64,000 bases of DNA from Colocasia esculenta (taxonomy: Eukaryota; Streptophyta; Magnoliopsida; Alismatales; Araceae): the NCBI GenBank assembly GCA_014218235.1, contig CM024758.1, forward strand, positions 103,391,698 to 103,455,697, read 5' to 3'. Below are positions 48,361 to 59,080 of this stretch, in pieces (position 1 is the first letter of the stretch; every line of letters starts with the position of its first letter). The position numbers and the translations under genes were made by a program. Under the pieces are notes generated by a model. It searched no databases, had not been told where the DNA came from, and saw only the letters and a program-made list of their open reading frames with translations.

Positions 48361-50510
48361 TGTAGAGGTCCTTGTCGTCCAGACCCGTTAATTAAATAAC
48401 ATGCCTGATCTGACTCCGCCTCCCGCGAACGAGCCGAAGCCTCGCAAGGGATATCTTTCACACAAGTCCGTAGAAATATAAAGGAAACTACTGAAATATA
48501 TTATAAGATTGCCATCTCACAAATATTTACAATGAATTTACATAGCCATTTCTCAACTATAACTAGACTCAACTACAACAGCAACCTGGGGCATACCCCG
48601 AGGTGTAGAAAGAAAGAAAATTACACTGTTGGAGGTACAGATCCTGCCTCGCTACGGTGCGGCTTGGAACTAGGCAAAGGGTGAGAAGCCTCTTGCTCTC
48701 CCTCACTTGAAAGGAGTAGGGGTGAGCCTCACAAGTCACTGGCTCAGTAGGGAAACTCCACTAGAAACTGAGCAAACCAAATTCACAAATAACATCAGTA
48801 GGAAGCTATGCTAACAATTTATAGAACTATCTAAACAGGATATTAAAGCTGTAAACTCTATTTACCACATGCTATTTATAAAAATAGCTTTAATAAATAA
48901 ACGACAAACCATAACCAAGTGTACGTGCTAAAGTAGATAAATGCCACACCCGAGCCTCGAAGACTGGTTTGCGACACCAGCTACTGACCCGGACAAACCA
49001 CAAAAGACTAACTCTCAGTCTCGCAGCCACGGACGAAAGGTCCAGCTGCCACTCCACCAGAACAAGACAAGAAACTATGGAGTCCAACCAACACCACTCC
49101 TGCGGACCACACTGCCGTAGGCCCATGCCTGACACCTTTAGGGACTCCGACCGAGCTCCCTAAAGTGAGGCACTGGAAAATAGGACTAGCTGTGGCCCAG
49201 TACATCTACTGGTGTCCGTAACCCCCAACCACGAGCGCGCTGCAAGAGACAAAACACAAACTCTCACAAGTCAATGTCCCACTGCCGTCTTTCCCTCAGT
49301 TGGACATACAACTCTACACAAGAGTGAGGGTGTCCAGGAAGACGACACAGACCTTGACGGTACACAAGTACTGGGACAAGCCCCGAGCACACACACGTAC
49401 CAGGCTTACACAAAACCTGGGGATCCCAACTGAAGAGGCAACCACGGTAGGCGTCGTACTACTCGACACGCACACACAAACCACGTGCATACCACACAAG
49501 TCACGTGAAACCCTTCATTAACCATGTGAACACCACGCCAACCACGCACACGATACGCTCCTCGAGCGCTACAGGTGCCAACACACCCCTTACCAATTGC
49601 CATTCACTACAATTCACGGTAATCAGATAACCACGGTAACATGCACAGAAGTAAAGGCCCTCAGACCTGTTAACGTGACAGGGTCCCATGTTGCCTTCTG
49701 AATGCGATGCCCCGATAGGCCGCGTTCAGAAGCAAAATGCGACAGGTCGGACTGTCACATTCTGAACGCGACAACCTGGTCCGTCGCCTTCATAGGCGAA
49801 ACCCTAATCCGGGAACCCTTCCCCGGATCTCCCTTATAAACCATGTAAACTGGTGTTTTTATCGATTTTTCATGCTTTAATGTATGCCCTAGCATGGCAT
49901 CTAGTGTTTATAAAGTCAATAACACACTAAACATGACACACACGCAATCCACACGTTAAAACAAGGTGGAATCTCCCTACCTCTGTGAAGAACGCGAAGA
50001 ACGAGACCCACACGATGTTTACGCAGTGCCCTCGCGGTGAGAACACGCCGAAAACACCTTCAAAATGCGAAATCGCCCAGAAACCACCGCACAACACCTC
50101 CCCTAGCCGAGCAGAGCTTGCAAAAGCTCTGTTCGGTCAAAACCTTCTTTAAAATGCAGCTCGGTTGGGAACGCGATGCACCACATCGTCGCGACCTGAA
50201 CGTGATGTAGGAGGCTATCGCCTTCCCACTCATGATGTCAGCAAGCCGCCCCTCGTGCGACATGCGGCGTGCATGCAGACGACGACTCAAAATGGTATTT
50301 CCATGAATGCGACACTCAGGGCCGTTGTGTTCAGAACGCGACGCTCCTCACTGTCGCGTTCACAGACAATGAACAAGTAGGCACTTTTGGCCCAACCTAT
50401 CGGCCCACAACGCCCCTAAAACCTGTGTGAACACCTGCTACACACACTAATGGGCCACACATGGGCCTCCATAACTATTAAGCCATGATCCTAACGGTCA
50501 ATACACTACA
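48361..50510 (-). repeat. 5' LTR of gypsy G2
   Basis: TGTAGAGGTCC to ACACTACA, 2150 bp, aligned with 41320-43478. CGCGAC/GTCGCG motifs are at 49680-49800 and 50165-50370. Frames within are LTR sequence on either strand. Confidence 0.92.
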
Positions 50511-51734
50511 GACTCTCCCCCAGATTTACAATGATGCACAGAGAGAGTGAAGAGAAGAGAGAAAAGCTTGAATGCTAGGAGATTCGAAATTCTTCTGCTC
50601 TGTAGGCTTCTCTAGAAAGGGCTCGAGCTCTTCTCTCTTGCTCGAGTGTATGTTGAGTTAAGGCTTCTCACAGGATGTACACTCCTTCAAAGATTTTTAG
50701 GAAAAAGCTCTGGGTCTTCTTCAGCCTTTTTTTCATCCTTTATATTTGAGCAGTTTTGAACAGATCCGTTGAAGGATGCAACGTTGGAGTCTTGGATCCG
50801 TTGGAGTTCTAGTCGTTGCTGATCTTTCTATTCTTCTTCTTCTGACTGATAGTCACTTGGTGGTCTTCGAGGTCTACAAGCATAGAAGAAAGTGTTTAGA
50901 CTACAGAAGTGTTTCTGTTAGAAGGCTCATACCTCTGTGTTTCTTGCTGACACCTAGAAGTGGTAGGTAATCTCTTTTTATTTGACAGGAAGGAAAAGAT
51001 CCTATGAGATAAACAAAAAGATTTTCTGTCAGAGAAGTAGTAGGTTACGCATATGAAATGTATTTGAGTTTTCATTGGGCACCAAAGACAATTTGAAACG
51101 TTTGAAATGCAGAGGAAATCGATGTTTAAGTATAATAGAGTCGATGTGAAAGACAATCGATGTTCTATTGTAATCCATGTTTCAAAGTCGATGTTTCAAT
51201 GGAGTCGATGTTTGAAGTCGATATTTAAGTGAAGTCGATGTTAAACATAATCGATGTACAAAGAGAGTCGATGTAAACATAATCCATGTACAAGGAGTGA
51301 ATCAATGTTTTTAATGAAGTCGATGTTTGATTGAAATCAATGTTTAATGAAATCGTTGTTGAACAGAATGTAATCGATGTTTACATAGAATCGATGTTTG
51401 AGTGAAGTCGGTGTTCAACAAAAGTCGATGTTCTAATGAAATCAGTGTTCAACAGAGTCGATGTTTAAGTGAAATCGATGTTGAACAAAATCGATGTTTA
51501 CATGAGATGAACCATAATCGATGTATTTGTATGGAAGTCGTTGTGGCACTTAGTCAGTAATCGATGTGTATTGTATAACCATCGATTTGGCTTTTCAGTG
51601 CAAATCACGAAGCGATAGTGCCATAAATTATATTTATTAGGAAACCATGATATTAAATATATTCAATAATATTTAATTAATCATGAGTTTTGTTATCACC
51701 AAAATAAAGGATAAAATATAAGAGTGGTTCAACA
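50511..51734 (-). repeat. 5' LTR of copia C, segment right of G2
   Basis: Resumes with GACTC (50511-50515) and ends GTTCAACA at 51734. On the minus strand it holds the LTR start TGTTGAACC, the AACATCGA array (plus 51116-51590) and a TATA-like ATATAAAGG near 50740. It aligns with 37065-38312. Confidence 0.88.
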
Positions 51735-51739
51735 TATCA

Positions 51740-52011
51740 CTATTCATGAATTTTTGCACAAGGCTGCTAGTAGGAAATTCACTCCCTTAAGGTAGAATTT
51801 GAGCGGTGATGCTCTTCTTTGGAAACTTCTTTCGTATCATCGTAGGCACCTTAAATCTTTTAGGAAAATTCCCTCGGTAGGGCCTTCCTATAATTTATAT
51901 AGTTCTGTCTTTATACATGTGTTTCCTGACAATGAGAAGAAGTTGTGGGATCTTCTTCCACTCTTCCTTGATCAAATCCCACCTTCTTTTTATCTCCCAA
52001 ACTCTTCCTGA
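51740..52011 (+). pseudogene. 3' env-like ORF of B, part 3 (C-terminal end)
   Basis: Resumes after the right TATCA copy of C. The open piece 51799-52011 (about 70 codons) ends in TGA and is rich in Leu, Phe and Pro. One TAG and a shift lie in the first 60 bp. This is the end of the third ORF of B, which is thus split by E and C into three pieces. Confidence 0.6.
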
Positions 52012-52254
52012 AGTTTGTATACAAATGCTTTTCAGTTATTAATGTACATTGTTCCTACTCATCTCTATGTATTTCTTTCTCATTCTCTATATTATACCCT
52101 TTATGTTAATGCCACAAAGGGGGAGAAAATATATATAGAACAAATAGAAACACTTTAAAAAAACAAAAACAAAACAAAATGATGTTTGAACACAAATTTG
52201 TTTAAACTATCTATATAAAAGATTGTTTTTCTCACTAACCAAAAGAGGGAGAAT
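52012..52254 (+). other. 3' noncoding end and polypurine tract of B
   Basis: AT-rich sequence with an AAAGGGGGAGAAAATATA tract at 52118-52135. The functional-looking tract AAAAGAGGGAGAAT (52241-52254) lies directly before the LTR start at 52255. Confidence 0.75.
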
Positions 52255-54806
52255 TATTGTGCAATTATCTCTTACAAATGATTGATTAATGTATTTTTTC
52301 TTATGACAAAATCTTTTAGTTAAACAAATTTATTTAATTATACCACACTTTATTTTGTATGAAAATTAATGTGTTAAAGCAAAGGCATACATGTACTATA
52401 TTGTATAAACATCTATAGTCAATTGGTGTCGACACACTAAGTCTCAGTGTCGACACACTGTCATCTATTGTTAAGAAAAATTTCCAAGTACACAACATGT
52501 ACATATATATCATACTGAATCCAACTTCTGGAAAGTCGAACTGTGATATCGATTGTTGAACAAACTGTTCCCACTCCGACTCCTGAAAAGTGAAAGTATA
52601 ATATCGATTGATGAACAAACATGTACTACTCCGACTCACAAGAAGTCGAAGTGAGATACCAATTAATAAAAGAATATCACAAGTCGGAGTCTCTCTGCGA
52701 CTCTCACGAAGTCCAAGTTAGGTACCAAATGACATATAAGGACCATCAATCGATCTCTCATTGCGACGCTCAAGAAGTCAAAGTCTGATACTGATTGTCA
52801 TATAAAGACCATCAATCGATGTCTCACTCCACTTCTCTACAGTTGAAGTCTACAGTCTAAGTTTGTCTATCGATTGCCTTTGTATTGTATTGATTGTTGA
52901 CCATTTCTGTATCGATTGTTGATCTTACTCCGACTTCTTCACAATTGAAGTATTATATCGATTGCCTTTGAAAATATCGATTGTTGATTATTTCAGTATC
53001 GATTGTTGACTATTTCTGTATCGATTCTTTGTATCGATTGTGGATCTTACTCAAAATTCTTCATAGTCCAAGTATTATATCAATTGCCTATCGATTGTTC
53101 ATTTCTCCATCGATTGGTTGTATCGATTGTTGATATAACTTCGGCTTCTATACAGTCGAAGTCTATAGTTTAAGTTTCATACTGATTTCCTTATAACATT
53201 GATTGCTTCACTTAAACATCAATTGCCTTAGAACATCGATTGCTCTTACACAAAGATCGATTGTTGTTATGAATATCGATTGCCTTTTTTAGAACATCAA
53301 TTGCCCATATGATTCACATCAATTGTTGGTTATATTGATTGCTGACCTACTCCGACTCTTGGAGAGTCAAAGTTAGGTTACAACTTATGTTATTCAACTA
53401 TAACTAATTTCTTAATGACTATTGTTATATTTGCAAAACTATTAATGTATCATTATTATTGTGATTAATGTTTTAATCATTTAATGAACATCAGATTAAC
53501 ACATGATCTACATTGTGATATTCTCTTTGTTATCTATATGATAATTATACAATGTGCATTGTACTTCTCTATTCCTTTTGTCTAATATTTCTTACATAAA
53601 TATTTCTGAAGATCAGTTTCATAGTTTATCTTTTCAAGATAGCTATGTGTCTTACAAAGACATGTGTTAGCATCCTCCAGAATGTCCAGTTTCCAGAATT
53701 TAAGGAAAAGCTCCTTTGCAGATGTACTGCATGCCAAGCAGGTGCCCATTACTCCTTGAATGCTCAACTAACTTTGTACTGTTCAAAGAATAGACCGTCT
53801 TTCTGGAACTAATAGTTATCTCTTGCAAACGACTTATCCCTTACCTTCTTTTATTATTTTATCTCTCACAAGTCTAACCCCGAGAAAGAGAAAAGACGTG
53901 GCATGGTGCGCGCATATATCTGAATAGAACCATGCAGCTACCAATGTAGCCTGGAAACCGTTGAGACTCAAAGACTCAAAGTTTGATGATCTGATGATGG
54001 ACATCTCAAGAAGTCTCAAGACACAATGTCAAAATTCAAATAGCTACTTTAAACGGGAAGCTGAAGATTGATGTTTATATAAGAAGTTGAAGTTTGAAAG
54101 TCGCAAGAAAACTAATGCATGAAGTGTAAGCGTTAGAGATAGATAACAAGAGAGAAGTCTCCACACTCACAAAAGAAAGAAAAGAGCACACAAGATCTGA
54201 AGAGAGCCTTCTGTTCAAGCTACAACTTTCTACTCTCTTGCATTCGAAGCTTTTGGGTGGTGGTTTACTTGTTTTTAATTCTTCTCAGTCCACCCTCAGT
54301 CAGAAAAAGTTAGAGAAGTCACTCTTATTTGTAAAACTCTTTTGATCTTTTGTGTTTGCTCATCTTTCTGAGCAGAGACAGTGTGTTCATTTCAGTATAG
54401 AAACCAGCAGGGGGTTTGTTCCCTATAGTGCCCCTCTGTGAAGGGAAGACCTATTGTTGTAGGTGGTTGTAATACCCCTCTGTGAAGGGAAGACTTACGT
54501 GGGAGCAAGTGGATTGTAATACCTCTCTGGTGAGAGAAGGACAAGTGTTCATGATAGATAGTGAAAATTCCAAGGGGTGCTTGGGGACTAGACATAGGAA
54601 TCGCGTTTTATTGTAGGTCCGAACCAGGATAAATCCTTTGTGCACTTGAATGATTGTTTCCGCCAAATTTTCACTTGTTTCACACACACTACACTAAGTA
54701 CTAACGATACTATCTTATGTTATCTACTTACAGATTAATTTTTAATAGTGCAAGAAGTCCTATTCACACCCCTCTAGGACATCTAAAGCTCCATCTCGAT
54801 CCAACA
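52255..54806 (+). repeat. 3' LTR of copia element B
   Basis: TATTGTGC to GATCCAACA, followed by ACCAT (54807-54811). It aligns with 14253-16795. It carries the paired GTGTCGACAC motifs (52427-52456), the diverged U3 hairpin array (52525-53370), a TATA box at 54076 and U5 repeats at 54418-54500. Confidence 0.88.
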
Positions 54807-54811
54807 ACCAT

Positions 54812-54963
54812 CATAGGAGGAGAGTGTTTTGTCAAGGGGGTGACTACATTTGTCCTTGATTAAAGGGGAGATATAGTATTTTTGCTATTGTCAAAAATGG
54901 GGAGAAATTTTAGTTGTTTGATATTAGTTGAAAATGTTTTGTCATCATCAAAACATGGGAGAA
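54812..54963 (+). other. 3' noncoding end and polypurine tract of copia H
   Basis: Purine-rich blocks AAGGGGGTGAC, AAAGGGGAGATAT and AAATGGGGAGAAA precede ACATGGGAGAA, which abuts the LTR start at 54964. This is the usual SIRE 3' end layout. It continues sequence 13387-14252 once B is removed. Confidence 0.65.
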
Positions 54964-55267
54964 TGTTGAGTTATGGTTATGTGAATAACCATAGTCATTG
55001 TTTTGATAATGATTGTTACGATTTGTTTTGATGATGACATAATCATTGTTCATCTTGTTGATATAATAACATCATTGTTTTATGATGAACTTAAGTGCTT
55101 TCATGTTGCATATCCTTTGATTAATGATTACAAACTATAGATAGACTGGACATGTTGATAATTTGCATAAATGGCCAATTCCATTGCTCATGAGTTGGTT
55201 ATAGTCAGTTGAAGTATGGCCAATCGATTGCCTTATGTTAAACAACGATTGTCTGCATATCGATTGT

Positions 55268-55717
55268 TGATCAACTTAAACATCGATTGTCATCACATCG
55301 ATTACTGATCAACTTAAACATTGATTGCTTCATGTTTAAACATCAATTGTCATCTTATCGATTGTTAATTAACTTAAACATCGATTGCTTCATGTTTAAA
55401 CATCAATTGTCATCATATCGATTATTGATTAACTTAAACATCGATTTCTTCATGTTTAAACATCAATTGTTATCATATCGATTGTTGATCAACTAAACAT
55501 TGATTGTCATCATATCGATTATTGATCAACTTAAACATCGATGGTTATCATATCGATTGTTGATCAACTTAAACATCGATTGCCTCATGTTTAAACATCG
55601 ATTGTCATCATATCGAGTTTTGATTAACTTAAACATCGATTGCCTCATATTAAACATTGATTGTCATCATATCGATTGCTGATCAACTCAAACATCGATT
55701 GTTGTGTGCTTCACATT
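55268..55717 (+). repeat. U3 minisatellite of H with ATCGATTG core
   Basis: About nine units beginning TGATCAACTTAAACATCGAT and ending in TCATCATATCGATTGT. Units are of two lengths, about 60 bp and about 38 bp, differing by the block CTTCATGTTTAAACATCAAT. A peptide-repeat frame across it is a by-product of the unit length. Confidence 0.85.
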
Positions 55718-55766
55718 AATTACAATGTCCATATCGATTGTCCTTAAGCCTCACATCGATTGTTGT

Positions 55767-55774
55767 TATAAATT
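55767..55774 (+). promoter_or_regulatory. TATA box of H LTR
   Basis: TATAAATT about 50 bp after the minisatellite; predicted transcription start near 55800. Confidence 0.55.
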
Positions 55775-56060
55775 GAAGCATATAATTATCTTTTCTTCTA
55801 AATACTTAAAAATATTGTGCTGAGGAGATGCTTGTGCTACTGAAGACATATCTGAAAGTTGAAGGAGTAGTTCAGAGTATGTAATTTGTAAATTGAGTAT
55901 TTTGCAATTCATTGTATGTGATCTGTGTAAGTGTTCTACACAAATCACCTGATTGTTTTTATTCTCTTTTCACCCTTGTATTAGGATAGATCATGCTAGA
56001 GGATCTACTCCCTCTTTGAGCTTGTTTTAGTAGTTCTTGGATCCGTCATGGTCCAAAGGG

Positions 56061-56280
56061 TTGAGCACTATGTACTCAAGTGTTAGAGACATCGTGCTTA
56101 GGTTTTCTAAGCCGTCGTGCTTAGGGGTTTTGAGAAGTCGTGCTCAAGTAATTTGAGTCGTTGTGCTCAAAGGGTGTTGGAGCCATCGTGCTCTGGTCTA
56201 TGTACTTGCAATTGCATAGTGAGTTCCCCCATTGTGGGGAGGTGGATGTAGGAGACACAAGTTGTGTTCTCCAAACCACC
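56061..56280 (+). repeat. Run of short hairpins in U5 of H
   Basis: TTGAG/CTCAA 56061-56079; CTAAGC/GCTTAG 56107-56124; TTGAG/CTCAA 56130-56147; TTTGAG/CTCAAA 56152-56171; GAGC/GCTC 56180-56193; TCCCC/GGGGA 56225-56240. The final stem GGAGACACAA/TTGTGTTCTCC (56251-56272) is clamped by GGTGG (56241) and CCACC (56276). The last one corresponds to 13086-13124 in F. Confidence 0.8.
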
Positions 56281-56451
56281 TTAAAATTCTCTGCCAAGTG
56301 GTTTCTTTGTGGCTTGTTGTCTTGATTCACACTTTATCCACACACCACTAATTGATTTGGCTGATCTGTGTAAGTTACGTGTTTTAAATTCTGCTACCAT
56401 TCACTCAGATTTACTAATTCACATTCACATACACCTTAGTCGATCCCAACA

Positions 56452-56800
56452 ATCATATCCAGTGACTCCTATGTCCACCCCATAGACTGTGAGGCACACA
56501 CTACTAAAAAAACTAAGTACAGCACACACGAGCATACAGTCTTAAACACACACACACGCTAGATCAGATCCTCTAGCCTTGATATCATCTACACACCACA
56601 CACACTATGATCTGTACAAAACACTTGTATATATCACAAGGCACACACTCATATAGAATCCACGTACTAATCTTAATTCAGTATAGATACACACATAGAT
56701 ATGAAATGAATTTAGAGTAAGTGTGAGTGACGAATGAAATATCTCTCCAACTATTGATCTGATAGTCACGATCACAAATCCACATTGTTTCTTCCTTGAT
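56452..56800. other. Junction between H and I, CA-rich
   Basis: Sequence rich in ACACAC (near 56551) with no frame or clear LTR edge. It may be the left (minus-strand 3') end of the LTR of I, or a scrap of the site into which I or H inserted. The minus strand has TGATATCAAGGC near 56578-56590, a weak primer-site look-alike. Confidence 0.4.
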
Positions 56801-57174
56801 ACTGTTGCTGGTTGATATGGAGTTAGATTTCGATGATGTCCCTAAGAAATATAGGCTGAAGAAGCTTGCCCTCTGCTCTTCACCTTTGTTCTAGCTTCCT
56901 TGCTTCAAATTAGACTCCTTTGGTCATTGTCAAGCAGTTGTAATCTGCTTTGGACTCTCCTCTGGTTCTTCTGCTACCTAGATTCCTCTTCTTCTTCTTC
57001 ACCTTCTTCTTTTTGAACCTTGATGGTGAATTTGGCTTCCAATCGATCTCCTCATATGAAATCACTGGTCTACAATCTCTGGAGCTAAAGCAGAGTAACG
57101 GAGAAGTCCTTTTTGGCCTCCACTGCCTTTCTTGGAGTTGTGTAGGCTCTTACCTCAAAAAGGGGCAAGGGGTA

Positions 57175-57186
57175 CCTTTTTATAGG
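57175..57186 (-). promoter_or_regulatory. TATA box of I LTR
   Basis: Minus strand CCTATAAAAAGG, a strong match. It faces the H promoter at 55767, so the two LTRs would be transcribed toward each other. Confidence 0.65.
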
Positions 57187-57285
57187 TGTGTCCTTATCCT
57201 TACACAACATGGAAATCTATGTGTACGAGAAAAGGACGTTGTAATTAAATGTACATGCTACTCACTTATAGGCGATGTATTTACG

Positions 57286-57481
57286 GTTGTCGACAACGAC
57301 AGACGTTGTCGACAACTGTTGCTAGAAATATTCTTTCCAGAACTGAGATCTTGAATACTTGTCTGCGTAGTCGATAGACGCAACATGGTTGTTGAAAATT
57401 ACCATTTAACTTGGTTTTTCGAGAAGCTAATTGTTGAAGACTTTTAGTGGTTGACGACAGACGATTTCTACTTGTCGACAA
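57286..57481. repeat. Three TTGTCGACAA palindromes in the LTR of I
   Basis: The perfect 12-bp palindrome GTTGTCGACAAC at 57286-57297 and 57305-57316, and TTGTCGACAA at 57472-57481. Diverged GTCGAT/ATCGAC copies lie between and after. They are downstream of the predicted minus-strand start. Confidence 0.8.
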
Positions 57482-57756
57482 CTACTGCTGGAATCTGCCA
57501 TTCAGAAGCGAATTTGTCAAGATCTATCCTCATCTATCGACAGACGATCCCTGGCTATTGACATATATTGTTTTATCCAAAGACTTGAATCTTCTGTATG
57601 TTCCATGATTTTAGCTTGGGCTTTTTGTACACTTTGAGTTCAACATATTTCATCTTGGGATGCTTTTAGTCAAAGTCTGTTGTGGCCCTGCACATAGAAA
57701 TTATCAGAATTAATGAACCATCTATACAAGGTTATTTAGTGATGCAATTCAAACTC

Positions 57757-57945
57757 ATGTCGACACACTCATGATATGTGTCGACACACTCATTCATTTC
57801 ATTAATAACAATTCACTGTAAATCAATCATGTGTCGACACCATGACACCATTGTGTCGACACAACCATGTGACCATTACATTCCAGTTTACTAAATGCAG
57901 CCTATGTGTCGACACCTTGAAGAGCATGTGTCGACTCACTAAGGC
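57757..57945. repeat. Array of six GTGTCGACAC motifs in U3 of I
   Basis: Five GTGTCGACAC or near copies (ATGTCGACAC, TGTGTCGACACC) and one GTGTCGACTC in about 190 bp, spaced 20-60 bp. The position relative to the LTR start matches the array in F. Confidence 0.85.
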
Positions 57946-58142
57946 AGTAAGTTGACATGTGAATCGCATTCATGTAAAATATCAACATGTCAAGTTGACA
58001 AATGGATTTTCAACATGAATGAAAGGTTTTTCATCAACAACACAATTATGTTCATCAACAAGGCAATTGCACAAGAATTATGTCATCATCAAAACAAATA
58101 AAAAACAATGGTTATGGATGTTCACACAACCATAACTCAACA

Positions 58143-58156
58143 TTCTCCCCCTTTTT
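58143..58156 (-). other. Polypurine tract of I
   Basis: Minus strand AAAAAGGGGGAGAA immediately before the LTR start TGTTGAG. The interval 58157-58394 beyond it is noncoding AT-rich spacer. Confidence 0.85.
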
Positions 58157-58394
58157 GATGATGACAAAACTCACATTCATATTTCTGCCCCTTTTTGACA
58201 ACATCTAAAAGATGGAGATGAAATATAAATGGCAATAAGGCACCATGGTTATGTACAACATCATACAAGCAATATGGATTGTTTTCATTCATAAGATTTT
58301 CAGTCATTACATTTGATGCATAAAGGCATACACATGCATTTTAGAAACTTACAGATTGAACTCAGTTTCTACTACCCAACCTATTCCTCTTAAA

Positions 58395-59080
58395 TTAGAA
58401 GCTAAAATAAATCTCTCCCTTGACATTTCTAAGGATTGTCATCCCCAGGAGGAGTAGGACGATGAGGACTTTGAGCACCATAAGATGACAAGGTGGAGAA
58501 ATTATCATCTTGAGGATTTGTAGGATTGTAGAAGTTTTGAAGATTCTGATAATCATCATGAAGCTCCTCATGACATAATCCATGTCATCTAGATGTTTCT
58601 CCAATTGACTTTGTGTCCCTTCAATTGATTGTAACCTTGTATCCATATGCAGCTTCAACTGATCAAAGTTTTTAGAGAGTTGGAGTTGCAGTTGATCAAA
58701 TTTATCATCAAAGTAATTCTTCATTGCATCAGACATTGGGGCTAGAGGAGCTTCATGAACATCTGGATGACATTCTTGAGGAATATCAATGTGGTCTTCA
58801 TTTTCACCATCAACCTCATTATCTTAATCAGTTGCTTCTTCTGTGTCTTCTTGTTCTGTTAGATCTTGTTGTTCTTCTGCTTGATCTGCTTGACCTTTCA
58901 AAGTCTTGTTGACTCTTCCGTTGATCATTCTATAACCCATTCTGTGCCCAGTGGTGATATCATATGCACTTCTACTCTTGAGGATGATCAGCTCATTAGG
59001 AGTAAGAGATACTCCCACATATTTGAGCACTGATGTGATATGGTAGGCATATGGGATAGACCTTTTTGAATCACAGTAAC
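58395..59080 (-). pseudogene. 3' env-like ORF of element I, C-terminal part
   Basis: Minus-strand frame from 59080. It begins with Pro-Tyr-Ala-X-His-Ile-Thr-Ser-Val, matching the second conserved block of the F ORF. An acidic Gln/Glu-rich linker (58890-58790) and a coiled-coil-like helix (58736-58560) follow, as the C-terminal halves of such ORFs often show. One TAA at about 58823 and a shift near 58560 break it. The N-terminal half is cut off by LTR-type sequence J at 59081. Confidence 0.65.

Larger units (their letters stand above)
41320..50510 (-). mobile_element. Ty3/gypsy element G2, Tekay/Del-like, inserted in the LTR of C
   Basis: LTRs 41320-43478 and 48361-50510 (about 2.15 kb) flank 4.88 kb of internal sequence on the minus strand. 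The exact duplication GACTC is at 41315-41319 and 50511-50515, and the C LTR resumes on both sides. Gene order and motifs equal those of gypsy A, a related family. It has the longest frames in the window, 386 codons (protease-RT) and 349 codons (RNase H-integrase). This fits its place as the innermost and probably youngest insertion. Several stops still prevent a full polyprotein. Confidence 0.92.
36480..51734 (-). mobile_element. Copia element C, gag-only derivative, itself hit by gypsy G2
   Basis: LTRs at 36480-38312 and 40733-51734 (the latter split by G2) both run TGTTGG to CAACA on the plus strand. Exact target copies TATCA lie at 36475-36479 and 51735-51739. The internal region is only 2.4 kb: primer site, gag with two knuckles, the start of the protease, then directly the spacer and polypurine tract. 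Protease-integrase-RT-RNase H are absent. It thus has all cis sequences for transposition but no enzymes, as in non-autonomous elements mobilised in trans; deletion after insertion is the alternative. Confidence 0.85.
14253..54806 (+). mobile_element. Ty1/copia element B, SIRE-like, split by nested insertions
   Basis: The two LTRs (14253-16795 and 52255-54806, about 2.55 kb each) match along their length. The element is bounded by the exact duplication ACCAT at 14248-14252 and 54807-54811. Internal order is primer site, gag, protease, integrase, RT, RNase H and a 3' ORF. It is interrupted by gypsy A, solo-like LTR E and copia C. Subtracting these leaves about 13.7 kb, large but normal for SIRE-type elements. 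Coding parts have many stops, most explainable by C-to-T or G-to-A changes. It is inactive and old enough to have received later insertions, but remains structurally complete. Confidence 0.85.
54964..56451 (+). repeat. 3' LTR of copia element H
   Basis: TGTTGAGTTATGG to CGATCCCAACA, 1488 bp. U3 has a minisatellite (55268-55717) and a TATA box at 55767. R/U5 has a hairpin run (56061-56280) with the same final hairpin as F. The partner 5' LTR is outside the window or lost, so the assignment to H rests on the polypurine tract. Confidence 0.75.
56500..58142 (-). repeat. 3' LTR of copia element I (left edge uncertain)
   Basis: On the minus strand it starts TGTTGAGTTATGG at 58142, the same start as H, directly after a polypurine tract. 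U3 carries six GTCGAC motifs (57757-57945). A minus-strand TATA box is at 57175-57186, and the R/U5 side has three TTGTCGACAA palindromes. The left limit is estimated from the TATA-to-end distance of H and F; no clean terminus is visible. An open frame at 56950-57354 on the opposite strand is LTR sequence. Confidence 0.65.

Noticed and set aside
55287..55682. Open frames encoding a repeated peptide
   Set aside because: The frame follows the H minisatellite unit; no start context or domain, and it lies in LTR U3.
56578..56590. Minus-strand TGATATCAAGGC as a primer binding site
   Set aside because: Three mismatches to the standard site and no LTR terminus beside it.
56950..57354. 134-codon plus-strand frame
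   Set aside because: It lies antisense to the promoter and R/U5 of the I LTR and shows no domain.
55268..57945. CRISPR-like spaced short repeats
   Set aside because: Repeats are 8-12 bp palindromes or a minisatellite with related, not unique, spacers, in a plant retrotransposon LTR; no cas genes.
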